From the NCBI RefSeq assembly GCF_000003815.2, contig NC_049990.1, positions 19,128,494 through 19,176,583 on the forward strand: a stretch of DNA of 48,090 bases, written 5' to 3'. Position 1 is the stretch's first letter, and each line of letters starts with the position of its first letter. A program made the position numbers and the translations under genes. Of the stretch, positions 11,145-26,700 are shown piece after piece. The notes below the pieces were generated by a model, which was not told the origin of the DNA, did no database searches, and saw only the letters and a program-made list of their open reading frames with translations. Source of the DNA: Branchiostoma floridae (taxonomy: Eukaryota; Chordata; Leptocardii; Amphioxiformes; Branchiostomatidae).

Positions 11145-14100
11145 GTAAGTGTTCATTCTGTACAGCTAGTTATTGTGTGTGGTGCGGTCGGTGTGGGACG
11201 TGTATGAATGTGGATAAATTGTAGGGGTAGAGGATGTGATGTGACACGTATGGGTAGAATGCGGTGTCATCCTTCAACACTTGCTCATGGCAATGAATTC
11301 TGTGTTTGGTGTCTCACTCTACCACTACCAGAAATGGTGAAGGTTGCAAAAAGGGTACCTAACTTCTATAATGCATAATGCGGAACTCATTGAAATTACA
11401 TAACTCGAGCAGTACTCTAATGGCTGTTATTGTTACGTTTTTAACAATTGAGTTTTATGAATAACCTGCATTATAATTTTACCATCGGATCTAACTTTAA
11501 ACTAAGTCGTGGGAAACTAATAATCTGAACAATGTGTCTGTAAAAACAGGGTTGAAGACCAATCAAGCAAACCTTTGTGTACGAGTTGATTAAATATATT
11601 GTACCATTATAAGAATGGCCTTTTACATTTTATTCTTGACCGAAATAATATGTAGGACGAGCCCAAAGATTATATCCGGTGATATGACCACAGGAACCAC
11701 TGGACTTACTTTGTACTGACATGCAAATTGGGGCCAAAGCGTCTAAGATTAACATGATAATAACACATTCTCGAGCTTAACCTAGTCAATGTAACGTTAG
11801 CGCCTAGTTGTGAGTGCAATATAGAAAAGGGAGGTATTATTTTTCACTTTTCAATGGATATTGGCAACCTTTAAGTTAACTAACGCATCATGACAAATAT
11901 CATTTATCAAATGTGTATGTCTGCTTATATCACCCGGCTATTTGTACAGACGGTTGTAAATTTATCATGCACTGGACAGATATCAACAAAATGGTATCTC
12001 GCCCTGCATAGATTCTATGGAAGCTCCTATGGAAGCTGTCATAATTGCGCATGGATCAATGCGTGACACATATAATTTGCTGCGAGTTTTCACCATGTGC
12101 ACATATCGACAGAGCGACGATTCATTAGTATTTATCATAACAGTGACACTTTTCCACTAATTAACACCATCAACACTCCGAATACTACGTGATAAGCACG
12201 TAAGATAGTATACAGATTCCTTATCCGTGCTGATACCATCTCTTTTTTTAAAGCTTTCTCATGATACAGTAAATTTGACATATTTAGCTTGGTAATGTTT
12301 ATCTTTCTTGTTAAGAAGTACACAACCAAGCTATTACACAGATGGATACAGCTAGCCATACTTACTGGGCAAATAAGAAATAACTTTCCAAAACTTTCAC
12401 CAGCTAGCCTTATATTCTAATTCTTTTAAAAGGCACGAACATTAAGAACGTGGTACATCTATGTATACAACAAGGTTGCCACTCACATATAAACCGCAGC
12501 TCATGACACTCCCTTGACACAAAATGGACATAATTTTAGCCTACACTGTAAGTGGCTTACACACCCTACAGTACAAAACGAGTTTCAACGCAGATGCTAG
12601 CTACCCATTTGAAGTTCGTGAGCAAAGTAGTATTTGACACTGCCATCTGATTTTCACATTTGCAAAGATATCAAAACTGGAGGTTCTACTGGGCTACTGT
12701 AACGAAACCGCCAGGGGGCCCAAAATCTATTCATTTAAAAGTCTAATCAAGACCAATCCAGAAACATACATATTACATACACAGACAAAGACGTAACTTT
12801 CGATTGATATCGACATGCTGTGAACTAGCTGCATTGAAGCATAGCTATTTTGTAATAGCCACATAACCCCAACGGTACTTGTTGTAGTGCGATAATTTTT
12901 TTTGCAAATCAGAAGGCCAACAGATAGGTCTACTGCAAACGAGCCCGACAAAAAAATCTTGCCTACGTACGGGACTGAGACCATAGTCAGGTCAAGTGAC
13001 ATTGGACGTCTTTGCACTTGTGTGCCCCTTTCATTGAGGTCATGTTCTCCCGCTGTAACCAAATTAGGAAGACTAGCGATCACGTTCTAGGTTCTGCAAA
13101 GGCAGTAATTGATTGGTGTACTGTTTGGAGTTAACGTATTTGAGTAACTGATGAAAGATTGTCTCTCTCTCTCTCGTCTATTAAATTTTCGTACTTTTTA
13201 CAAAATCATATTGATAAATACCTTGCAGTTGACTTGCGTTAAGATAAGTTGCTATACTATTCGTGTTAGCGTAATAGAAGCGTTAATATGAAGTAGTATT
13301 ATATAAAGGAAAGGCTCTCTCTCCCTCTCTCTCTCGTCTATTCAATTTTCGTGCAGTCGTATGACAAGTACCTTGTAGTTGACTGGCGTTAAAACAACAG
13401 TTGCCATTACGTATAATATTATTTGGGTTGATATATAGAAGCTTTAGTATGAAGTAGTACATAGTGTTTGTAGATACGTATACATACATAGGTTCTTATT
13501 TTGCACCACTAACAGAAAGGGAACACCCTAACATGTTGGGCTCTTTGTAATTGATTACAGTGACTGTTCTTCCAGCTTTATTTCCTAGATAATCAAATAC
13601 AATGATTGCCCAAATTCCTTCAGGGCATGAAACCAATGGGTTGACGGTGACCTTCGAGAACTTATGCATCAGAGAGATCAGGCGAAACGCAAAGCTCAGA
13701 CATCTAAAGAGACAGCCGACCACAAGGCTTATAGAAGACTGCGGAATATAGTGGTCCGTGAAAACAGAAAAAAGAAAAAGACCTTCTACACACAACAGAT
13801 CGACCTACATAGTAGGAATAACGACAGCAAGCGACTGTGGCAAACAGTAAATGGAATGCTGGGTAGAAACATCAGTAAGACACCAAACTTTATTGAATCA
13901 GATGGACAAATTTTAATGAAACCAGCTGAAATTGCGGAGTATTTCAACAATTACTTCACTGAGAAAGTCACAAGACTCACAAGTGGCGACGATCCTGACA
14001 CAGACAAGGCAGTCGAACCAATTAAAGAACATATCATGGCTGAAAAGTATTGCTCTTTCAGTTTTCAACAAGTATCAGTAGAACAGGTGGAAGAACAGTT

Positions 14101-17100
14101 AAAATCACTACACCCTGGCAGAGCCACCGGGCACGATGATATAGACAATACCTTGCTGAGGCTGTGTGCGAACTACATTGCCAAACCACTTTGCCACATC
14201 TTTAACAGCTCCCTTGTGCAAGGAATTTTCCCCTCCCAATGGAAGAAAGCTAAAGTAATTCCATTAATAAAAGACAAATCCTCCCCACTCAATGGACCAA
14301 ATAGTCGCCCAATAAGCTTATTACCTGTCATAAGTAAAGTCATGGAGAGAATATGTCAGAAGCAAATACAAACTTACATGGTATCAAATGATATTTTCTC
14401 CGGTAATCAACATGCGTATAAGCGCTTCCACTCCACTTCTAGCGCGCTCACACAAATGTCAGACTACTGGCTGGAAGAAATAGACAAGGGTAACTTAGTA
14501 GGAGCAGTTTTGTTAGATTTTAGTGCTGCTTTTGATGTTATCAATCATGAGATCTGTCTGGCCAAATTACAAAGTTATGGCTTTACACAATCTGCCATAA
14601 ACTGGACAAGAAGCTATCTAGAAAACAGGAAACAGGCCGTGTTTGTGAATTGAAGCTACTCATCATTCATTGAAACAAAATGTGGCGTACCCCAAGGCAG
14701 CTGCCTCGGTCCCCTTCTCTTCTGTATTTTCACAAACGATCTGCCAACGATAACTACCCAAAGTGTGGTTGTGATGTATGCCGATGATTCCACCCCATCC
14801 ACATCAGCTTCTGACATTACAGAATTACAAAATAAGCTGCAGACAGACTTGTCTAAGATATGGAATTGGGTGAGGACAAACAAGTTAATCCTCAACATTG
14901 GCAAAACAAAATCAATCGTCTTGGGTTCACCACATAGGCTAAAAAGGAAGCCGAAGCTACAACTTTCCATCGAAGGCAAAATCATTACACAGGTGGAACA
15001 GGCGGACTTACTGGGTGTCACTGTGGATCAGCAGCTCTCATGGGCTCTACAAGTAAACAAAACAAAGATGAAGATGGCAGGAGCTCTTGCTTCAATTAGG
15101 AAATATAAGGAATACTTCACTACCAACCTGTTGAAAACTGTGATACAGACCTTGGTCCTATCTCACCTAGATTACGGCTTAGTACTCACGTCCTCATCGC
15201 CTCAGACCCACCTAGACAAACTGCAAGTTATCCAGAATAGAGCTACTAGGCTGGCAACAGGTGCATGTTTTGACGGAAACCTAGACGTACTACATAATCA
15301 GTTAAACTGGCCCTCAGTAAAAGAAAGACTTTTCACAGGCACTATCAACATATTCCATAAAGTTGTAAAGGAAAAACAGCCAAAATGCATTTTCAGTCGT
15401 TTAAAAACAGTTAACACCGCACATTCTCACAACACAAGACTAGCGCAGAAAGGAGCATTCTTGCTACCCAAACCCAGAATTAATGCCATTACTCGAACCT
15501 TCTTATACAGAGCTATCAAAACATACAACACTCTACCAATTCACATTACATCCTCAAATCCACGTGCATTCAAAGTAAAAATCTGGTCCTGGACAAAAAC
15601 TCAAAGACATAAAAACTCACCTATCAGCTCATGGTGGTAAACTTGACTATGAGCCATCTGTATATTTCATGACCTCTGACCTCCACAATATCTAATATAT
15701 GATAATATTATGTACATGTATGATATGATATGATAATAATGTTTTTGTTTATGTTAATTGAATGAGGATAATGATGAATTGATTGATTGACGTTATGAGT
15801 AATTTAATGTATTGCATAATATGATAAGTTAAGAATGTTAATGATTGATTTATGCTAGTTGTCTGATCAACATTATCTGTATAATTTGTTGTTATGTATT
15901 TTATTCATTGTGTGTAAAGGACTCCAGGAAGAATAGTTCAATGTAACTAATGGAGATTCCTAATAAACAAACAAACAAACCAAATTCAATCCCACAACAG
16001 GTCAAAGGGCGACCCCATCGCATTGCCTACCATGTCGATTCTGGTTTACAACGGTGCGGTGCCCTGTTGGCTACCATGTTGACATGTTGGCTACAAGGTT
16101 CATGAGTTTAGGGAATTGGTGCGGATATTAAACATCCAAAACTAGGTCACCACTTAATGAGTCCACGTGTTGAACCCCTTTGTCATCACACTTTCGCCAT
16201 TTGGTCCACTGAGAATTTCCCTGTGTATACACGCTTACAAGATTCAATTCATGACACAATTGTGGTTGATACCGATATTACACATACCCTTTGCATCACA
16301 CACCGTTGTATGAGTCATTATTAAAGGGACAGCTAGTAAAATCTGCTTTTGTGTCACACGTTATATTTCGTGACACAGAGACATTTTCATGTGTGACTCA
16401 ATGTTTTAGTAGCCTCCAAACCTCAATAATAAATGTTTATTGAGTACATAAACTTCCCAACAATCTAACAATAGTAGTCAGTCGACTGAATTGGTGTCAA
16501 ACTTCACAAAATCATACCAGAGGATAAAATATGTATATGTATATTAAAAAAACACTTGACAGAGGCAAGGTTCCATAACTAATATCTTTAATCCAACGCT
16601 ACTTTTTATACCGTTTATCAGTAATATGAAAATAAGGCAGAGCATAGCCTGAAGCTATTACCACCTAGATACTAACGTTACCCACTTTGTATCCCAAACG
16701 CTCAATATTTTATCGTCTATGATGTACCAGAGGTTTTCCATCAGACGAAGTAGGTGATCCTGAGGCAAAATCCTATACTTAACCCAAATTTGGCCTCTTT
16801 AATAATCATTTAGCACCCAGTATAATGTAACTGGGTTCGTTATACTGGGAGTAATTCCTGCAAAACCCTACAAATCACATACAGTGATGAGTCGCAAGGG
16901 CTTAATGGATTCCTGCAGTCGAACCCAGCAATCGTGGTGGTCCTCGATAAGCGAGTTTTGATACAGGTTATCTTGACAATCTGCTCAGTGCATTTCCAGA
17001 AAGGAAATTACCGAAAGTGCTGTGATCTTCCCTCCAGCTGGATTCTGAAGATTTGGGTAGGGGCTTGGAATCAATTTTAGGTTTAGCCCTCCAGGGAGAA

Positions 17101-20100
17101 CTTTTGGACAATCAATTTGAGATCTGGCGATAGGTAGAAAGCGGTGAATTAAGCAACAGCACTGTGGGGCCACCCAGTACATAATCTATATGACTGTGTC
17201 CTTGGTCCAAGAAGTCATGAGGCCACAAAATCATTAAAACTATTCAATTTCACACATTATAATAAGCAAAATATATTTCATGTACTTTGACGATGAAATT
17301 TTTTAGGTCGGTTTCATAGTTAGTTCACTTTACCACTTGAAAAGATTACAAATTTTCTCCTACATTCAAAACTACACGTTGTCTGCCTTAGTCATTGCGA
17401 ACTTGCCCCTCGTCCAAATCAGCACAGTCATCAAAATGCCCAAATCCCCTTTCTTTGCAAATTTTCGGAAGAAATTACTTGGTTCCCGTAGGTACTAGGT
17501 AACGTATTACGGTGTCAAAACCTGTCTCATGTTCCCCGTTTTACCAATTGGACGTAGAATCTCATTCATTAATCAGGTAAGTCCTGACAATGAAATTAGT
17601 GTTATTCTGAAACCCCTACACATGCCCCCTGCTTTTTTGCACACCCTGTGATTTCGGGCAATCCATCACTTCAGGTAGTGGTCCTTGCTGAATACGATAA
17701 ACCCAAGAAAAGTTCAGTCACGTAAATTGAGACTGCAGTTTTGGCTACTCTCCAGGTTTAAACATATAAATCTGAGTTCTAGCTAGAACTAGATTCTGCG
17801 GAGTCACCGTCGGCCACACCTATTATTTCATACTACAATACCTGCAGTTGGGCATTGCACCTGTCAGATATGCTTTGAATAATAGTTTATAACGATTAGG
17901 CCACAGCAAGTTAATTTTATGGATAACATCCTATGCAGAATGCAAAAATAATGAAAAAAGGTGGCTAATCAAAATGGCCCATTTTGATCTATCTGACCAC
18001 TCCCGAAGAGGAAACAAATTATGTTTTTCATCCATGAAATTTACTTACTGTGGCCATTATCAGTCTCCTCTTCTTACACCAAATTCTGGAATAAACGTAT
18101 GAGAATATTGATTACAACTTGATATTCTAATAAAACTTGGCAGAATGACAACTGAAGCATGGCTGTATGGAGGTGATAATGACATACTTGGCATACTGCC
18201 ATTAGATTGGGAACGTGAGAATAGGTATCAAGCAATGTCCATGTGGAATGTTGTGAGCACTGTTGGGTCATGTCCTATATTTACCAGGGCCAAAGTATCA
18301 TATATGTACACGATCTTTTATTGAGTGTCATTGGTAGGGAGAATTCAAAATAAAACAAATAAGTCTGAATCTGAGTTCTTTCTGTAAGACATCATCATAT
18401 GTTCTGCCAACCCCACCAATTGAATAAAATCGATTTTTAAGTACTTATGAGATGGACAGAATAGAGTCAAATATCATTACAGTCTACTTATTGTATAATG
18501 GGGGTTTAATGCATTCTCAGCATCATCTTCGATCATCCTGAGACTTTGTGGTCATCATTTCAAGCCACGCTGTTTTATTATGTATGGCATAATTGATGAA
18601 GATGGATGATGATGAACTGACAAAAGGGAGTCTTTTTAATGGGATTTCATATAGTTCGCCTACCCAGTTACTCCGTTAGGGCGCGGTCACATATAGGTCG
18701 TGCGATCGTCGTACGATCTCTAAATTTTGGAATTTTGGAAGACAGCAATGTACGTGTCCTGCAAAGTTCAACTGTCTTGGTACACACAATGCTGTTTCGG
18801 ATCCGTGCCGGTGGTTGTTTATGTCACAGCCTACTTGAAAGTTCTATGGCATCAAAGTCGTACGACGATCGCACGACCTATGTGACCTTAGGACTGCTGT
18901 TAATGCACAAGGAAGAAATATTACTCGAAATCAGCTGTTCATATTTCTGACCAAAGAATATACATCTGCGTGCTTCAAGACAGGACATGTGTTTATGTGG
19001 TGTTTAGAAAAAAGGAAAGGGTGTGTCTGTGTGGCACACTTGCTAGAGCGTTGGAATCGGAATCAGTGGTCCTGAGTTCGATACTCGCCATGCCCCCTTC
19101 CCCCATGACCGTGGAGGGACGTCCACCGAGCCTCGCGGCTGATGTGTTTTAAGTTTGCCCAAAACACCTACGGATTTGGTGCGCCAGTGTGTCAACATCT
19201 GCACACTTGCCACTAAGACCTTTTTTAAGAAGAAGAACATCAACTGATCAGAATTCCCGATGCGTATCAACTCCACCGAACCCTTTCAACGCAAATCCGT
19301 CCCAGTCTCCCCATTACTCACATCTGAGCCCAATTACCGAGCTGAATAGCAGTTGGGTACGGGGATAATTGCGTTTGAAAGGCTTATTGCACGCTATATA
19401 CTCTTCTGGGACAGGCTGACAGTCACGCTTTGGTAGAAGTAATGCACCTTCCGAAAGCTACGTAGTTTGTGTACTGGAATCCGAGATTTGTAACCAAAGA
19501 AAGAAGAGAAGACTGGTTTTCATGCTGAGGTCGTAAGTTGAGTTGGGCATGACCATTCTTAGATGCATTATGCATATAACAGTGAAAGAATTGATTTAGG
19601 TGGTGTCAACACCTTAATCAAAGAGAAAGAAGAAAGAAATGATCTAATACTATCCTAATCAACATTGAAACATATACGTGTTTTTTTAAGATTATGATTA
19701 CGTGATGTTTTGAGATCAAATTGTCTGCATCTTTTCTTCTCTGACTCTACTTGGTAGAATCATTGTGCCTTCCGAAAGCTATATAGTTTGTGTACTGGAA
19801 TCGAGATTTCTAATCCTCCCAAAATATAGGTACATGTAAGACTAGTTTTCATAAGTTCGTTGCGGGTCGTAAGTTGAGATGGGCTTGTCATTTGAATGCC
19901 ATATATTGTACCCTGTACAATTGTCGTGCGAAAAGGTTCTTCCTCTGTGACCTTTCTTAGATGCATATGCATCTCACAGTGAAAAAATTCATTAAGGTGG
20001 TGTCAATACCCTAAAGAGAAAGAAGAAAGATGATCTAATGCAATCCTACTCAACATTGAAACGGATACGTGTTTTTTTTTTAGATTATGAATGCTTGAGT

Positions 20101-23100
20101 TTTGAGATAAAATTGACTGCATCTTTTCTTCTTTGACTTTGCAATGTCACTTGATATTAAATAGTTTATTGCAAATTCCTACCCGAGGTCTAATTGCAGT
20201 TGACATGGAAGGCGACACACTTATATTTTGATAGCACACAACTGTAACTGACATATCAACCTTTATCTGTATCGACCCAAAACATTCATTCTTATCTAAT
20301 TACTAACATTTATTTGCTGAAATGGCGTTACAATTGCCAATATTCCGGCGCCACACAAGTGAATAAGGGTAGCAATCTGTATGCATAATTTAAGAATTAC
20401 GAGAAGTCGTTAGGGTCAAGGATAGTCTTGCTGACAAGAGGACTGCACCAATATTGCACTCAAACGCATTTTCGAAGTTATGAAAGACTGGCTGTATTCA
20501 TTTCACAGGATTATGTTGTCGTGACCATATGTACCTTAAAACCGTTATGATGTAAGCTTTTGTGACAATTAGTTGGCCTTAATAGGCCTTTTTAGAGAAC
20601 GAAATTACAACGTGTAGAGACTATCTGGTAAACCCCCTACCTCCAATTCTGACAAGACTAAGAACCTCCCTAAGAAGTAAAATGGATATTGCACCCTTCC
20701 TGCTGTTAGGTTAAGAACCTTTTTTATGCATGCATAGCAAAAAAAGGTCTTTCTTCATTTTCATGGTCTAGTTGTTGAATAATAGATGTTAAGAGGTTCA
20801 CTGACATTTTGTGGATATGCTTGTTCTATCGCCGGTAGCTTGCGCAGGCAACCCTGAAATTAGAGTAGCCAGTACCCTGTTTATCAATGGGTAGTGCCAA
20901 TACAGGGATTTTCCTATCATTATCCCAGTTTCCTGTACAACCTAACACTGTGGCTTTACGTTAAGGTACAAAGGATTTTCCAGTAAAAGCTACCATTAGT
21001 TGTCATTAAGTGCTCTGCTAGATGGCATAAAAAGCATTTAAGGGCGCGTATAAAAGGTAAAGACCTTGAGCTGCCTACGTTAAATCGACAACATGCTTTG
21101 CTCAATCCATATGCCAGCACGTTTTGTGAACGTATAACGCTGTTTAATCTGTCTTTTAGTGTCATAGGAAATCTGCATTACATGAAACGATGATAGTTGT
21201 GGATTTGCATTGACCTCTATATTTTTCCCCTGTTAGATAACAGGGGGAGCCAATGCTTCAATTACAAGCACAGAACCGCCCCGAAAGACATTTTCAAATT
21301 ATACAAATATTACGCCCCCCTCCCCTTCATTCCCCTGTGAAATGTCCCGCCAGGCGTGGTATTGACAGATCTTCCGTGCCAAACTGGAAATCTGTCCGCC
21401 CTAGTTCGGGACTCCCCTACTACTTTGCCCCTGATGGGGTCATTTTAGGGTATTCCCATTTAGATGTATATGAGATGTAGGCAGAGCCGCTCTATCATGT
21501 CTTATGCTTTCAGACATGAGCAGAGAACTGCTATTGCCTATCTGCAATAGCAAAAACTATTTCAGACAGGCAAATTTCTTAATGTAAATATTAGGTAGAT
21601 GAAATCATCATTGATTTTGAAGCTTTTCGAGTGTATCGGCCGCACAGCTGATCAATGCAATAATGGCCGTAAGACTGACCATCAAGAATGACCATCAAAC
21701 CAGGTTCTCTGCCTCACAAGCTCCATGTATGCTATTGATTTTTCTCGTCATGAGCATACTGCCATTCCATCTGAGAGCAGATCTTATACTTTTTCGCCTA
21801 ATGCTTAAGATGTTTCTAAAGATAGCCAATCCCAAAGGCAACGAATGTCTATCTGTCACACGCTGAATAGGACCAACATCTTGAGTTTAAAATTCAACTT
21901 CCTTTTATGTTGAGGAAACATATGAAGCGTTATCTTAGAAACATAGACCAGCTTGGTAACTGTCCAAAGATACCATTGGCAGGCAATTAGCAAGATGCTG
22001 CTAACCAACAGGGCGAAGGAGAGCTGACACTAGCACAGATTGTTAACTCAGCAGACCTTATAAAGTTTCAACCAAGTTCAACGAGAAAATAAAGAGATTA
22101 GAATGGAGCCATAATTTTAGTGTCTATCTGTATCTACTTTATGTATATGTAATCCGTGTACGAGCTAAATTGAAAGACAGGAATTAAATTAGATTGGATC
22201 GGTTTACATGGTTATTAGTCTAACCTAAGTTTGAAAACTACGTTGAATCTAGGCAGTGAGTTCAATGTGTCATGGACCAGTTGGCTTGTTGCCAATGAAA
22301 AATCAGGCTATGGATGATTAGACGATAAAAGTTGATGATTTATGATACCAATAAACCTTACAGGCAGCAAGGTTTCGCCCCAAAGAAACTTTACGACTTT
22401 CTGCAGGGTCCGCGAGGCCGTTTATTGTTTTAGTCATACAAGAAAAGTACAACGTTATGTGACATCCATCTCTTACCAGATAGGCTGATGCAATGTTCTA
22501 ATGAATCGAGATAAAAATACACTTTTAATGACATGCCATTGGGAAATCATTGCAGTCTGATCGAGATGGCAGTTTACAGTATTTGACAACAGTTTGTAGA
22601 TATGCCAGCCAAAATCCACTCCTTTCAACTGTTAGATCAAGGGACCGATCTGCGAGTTATCCATTATCAATCAATGACAATAGTACTTCATCGATCAAGA
22701 GAAGATACGAAGGGACTTTCATAAACATATAGCAATCCACCGTATTTGCCGACAGTTTGTAGATAATTTCACTTCGTAGATATGCCAGCCGAAACCCATT
22801 CCTTCAACTGTTAGATCTAGGTACCGATCTGCATGTTATCCATCATTCATCAATGACAATTCAATTACTTCGAGACGAGACGAATGGATTTTTATAACAT
22901 ATAACAGTCTACAGTATTTGCCAACATTCTGTAGATATGCCAGCCAAAATCCACTCCTTCAAGTGTTAGATCAAGGGACCGATTTGTGTATCAGCCATCA
23001 TTCATCAATGACAATCCAATTGCTTCAAGACGAGACGAACGGATTTTCATAAACATAAGGCAGTTAACATTATTTGCCAACAGTTTGTAGATATGCCGAG

Positions 23101-23730
23101 TGTAGAAACCCACTCCTTCAACTGTTAGATCGAGGGACCGATCTGTATGTTATCCATCATTCATCAATGACAATTTAATTACTTCGAGATGAGAAGAATG
23201 GGTTTTCATAAACATATAGCGGTCTACAGTATGTGCCAACAGTAGATATGCCTGCCGAATTCCACTCCTTCAAATGTTACAAGGGACCGATCTGCACATT
23301 ATCCATCATTCATCAATGACAATTCAATTACTACGAGACGAGACGAATGGATTTTGGCTTTCCAACAGACGATCCTTACCGATAAGAAGGGCGCGGTCGG
23401 GGCCACCGAGGTAGCCTCCATCGGCAGTGAATGCTAATGTCTGGCATTGACACGGACTCACGCAGATGGAATACCGATTGGCCATGGCATTTCGTTTCCG
23501 TATCGCTTTACAGCCGTTGCCTTGACCTCAATTAACACCTCCAACTATTTTTTGCCACCATCTTTGATTGCCTTATTTGACTGGTTGTTTGGGGAGCTAC
23601 TTTGAGTGCATTAATTGGCTGGTTGTTTAGCAAGCTGATTGGCTCGTTTGATGGTTGGTTGGTTGGTCGGTTGGTCGGTTGGTTGGTTGTTTGGTTGGTT
23701 GGTTGGTTTGTTGGTTGGCTGGTTGGTTGG

Positions 23731-23769
<39 letters not shown>

Positions 23770-26700
23770 GTTGGTTGAATGATTTGTTAGTTCGTTGTTT
23801 GGTTCATCGGTTGATAAGACTATTGCTTGCCTTTTTGTTTATATGATTGCACAATTGTGATTTTTTTAATTAATGAGCAAATAAAATTACAAGTTGCAAC
23901 CCTCATTGTTTCTTATTTTTTTAGTATTTATCACTATATACCATATATCACCATGAATTTAAAAATACGTATTTGCTTTCTAAGAATCTTAACCAGCTTC
24001 CTTCTTTTCACTGCCTTTATATATCCGAACATTGAAATCTTAGCATTGCCATTTATACACAACTTATCAATTGTCAGCAGTGTATTCGTCATTATCTCAC
24101 CACGGTATCTATTTTTCTAGCTTTCAGGTCGAATGCAAACATAGTAGACGTAAGCGAGGTCCGGACATTGAGGGGTCAAACAGGTTACTTGTCAGGAACA
24201 CCCGGGATGGCAAGGATGGTAGGTACCTAAATAAAGCATAGAATACTTGACGTTAGAATACTAAAATCGCGGCTTTCTGATTCTTTAAGAATAGTGTTAG
24301 TGATTGTTAGACATTGCCGGCATGCAGAGTTTTAAGTTGTTTGATCCTGTCAACTATATATCAATGCATGCGTTTTTGAAGTTAGACAATGGTCGAATCG
24401 TATAAAGCAGCGATATAAATAATAGGAAATTTCAGCAAGTAAACACATTTCTTTCGAAATTTTGATGCGTCCGTAAAATAGAATTTTCATGCTGTGATAG
24501 GAAACTGCGTGGAAATACTTTTCTATCAAAATTTTGATGTTTCGATCAGACAAAATGCTGATGCGTTGAAAAAAGCTACTGCAGGTAAATACATTTGTAA
24601 GTTTTGATGTCCCGATCACGCAAATAACTTTTCTACTCACAAAAAGGTTTGTATTAATCTTGTTGGTTCAGTTGAAGTATACGCTTACCATTTGAGTTAA
24701 ATATGTGTATTCTAGGAGAGGTATGATTGAACGTATGTTGTCACCAAATATCAGCTACGCTGCTTGGGTTTGCTATGTATGACATTGTCTACAATTTCAA
24801 TAGAAAATAAAACTTTTATACTTTGCAGATGCCGTCAACGAGATTGAAAAGCTGTCAAACAGGTGCGTATTTGTTTCCAGGGTGAATAGAAATAACCATA
24901 CATACTACACGATGTGTTACAACTACTCTTTGCACCTCTCTCTGACCTGTCCTCTGCACCGTTTCGACTCACCCTAGCCTCGTGTTTCCATTCCAGACTA
25001 GCCATTCCCACCTTACTACCCAAAGCGGTAACACCGATGGCGTGAGTATGCCACTAATACTCAAGTAACGACACCTGGCGGCTCTACGTAGGACTGCAGC
25101 CATTCGCTCACTCCAGCCCTGCAATTAAAAACCTGCACTAACCCTATCCAATGACAACACTGTTTCTTTCATATTTTTTCTGCTTTATGCTTTTCTGATT
25201 CTCCGATGGTTTGGAAGCTACATCTTCGGTTTATAACCCACTGCAATTATGTCACTTGCTTCTTATTGCAAGACACCTCAGTTCAGTTCATCCTCTCGAA
25301 TATGACTTTCAGACACCCGACGTCAACAAATTGACACAAAATGTGATAGAATGCTAAGTATGCTAAGAATACAGCAGTTAGAAATATCATATTAGAATTA
25401 GAACCTTCAGTGAAATTCCAGATCAGATGCGAAGTGATCTCAATAATATCCGTACAGTATTGATTATTGTTTGTTTGTCTATATTTATTCGTTATTTTGT
25501 ACAATATCAACCAGAAACATTTCATCATAAAATCTCAACGATAACTTTATTGCGACTGCTGCACTGATGTTCTGTTGTGTTTATAATTAGTATTGCACTA
25601 TTACATTACATACGTTTCTAACAACCCCCTGCATGCTACCTTGCCATATCATCTCACCTATAACGGAGGCACACAATCATTGCAAACTAACTGCGCCTTT
25701 ATATTTTTCAGCCAACCGCAACATGATACTTCCATATTACACCGTGATACTAGCAACCTTTTACATAAAGACGAACTGTATTTCGGAAAGAACTATTTAA
25801 TTATTTTATCTACCACTTTCTTTTTCATCACCATCAAACAAAGCAAAATGAGTAAAGCAAAGGAATCTATCATTAAAAAAGGTGCAATGTAAGTAGCATT
25901 CAAGTAAAATATCACAGTAAACTGTCTTGGTTTTAATATTGTCCTGTCCAGAACTACGCCAGTGACGCCCACTATGGTATTCCTCAACATCTTGGATAAC
26001 TATGACCAGCGCTTACGGCCTAACTTTAAGGGTAGGTATTTATTTTCGGTTTTACTATCAAAAAATTGCCTAAATCAAATTGCTTTTCTAATGACACGAT
26101 AGCCGTAAAACTAGGAATACTAGCACACTTTTCATGCCAACTTCCAGGTCCCCCTGTGCAGGTGTATTGCTCGGCGTACATCAACAGCATCAGTTCCATC
26201 TCCGAGGAGTCAATGGTAGGTCCTGAAGAGTCAGATTTCATGTTTATGCGTTTAACACCGTTTAAAGACATCTGTGTATTTTAGCAACATTTGATCACCT
26301 CAGTAACATTCAAGGACAAAAAATGAATACGGATGAAGTTGTTCTTCATTCATCGTTTTCGGCGACGACCAATGACATCGCCAGTAGGTGATGTGATCAG
26401 ACTATAACGTTACCTCCATGAAAAATGGAGGTAACGTTATAGTTTTGCACCTATCTGTGAGTGTGTATGCAAGATTGTTACAGGTGCACATCACTATGTA
26501 ATATAGACACGATTTACATTTGAGTGACATTTATGTACGATCCTTAGGAGTTAGTGAATTGACAAGTCCAACCATTTTCTAGTTAGCTGTACTTGTATTG
26601 AATTGTTCTGACAGATTATTCAAGATCTAGTGACGCCGAAGAAGAGTTTTGGATGTCACTCGAAGGAAATCTCTCTATTTCATAGTTGTATAGCGATCGA

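Noticed and set aside
13496-13795. 99-codon frame on the minus strand over the LINE start
   Set aside because: It is antisense to the LINE coding frame and shows no family motif.
23827-24120. Hydrophobic 97-codon frame that could be a signal-peptide exon of gene B
   Set aside because: It has no good donor in phase with exon 3, while the ATG at 11083 has a Kozak context, a signal peptide, a gtaagt donor and the correct phase for exon 2.
24128-24149. Shorter version of gene B exon 2 ending at a gtaagc donor
   Set aside because: It fits exon 3 in one frame but not the phase of exon 1. The 95-nt version satisfies both junctions.
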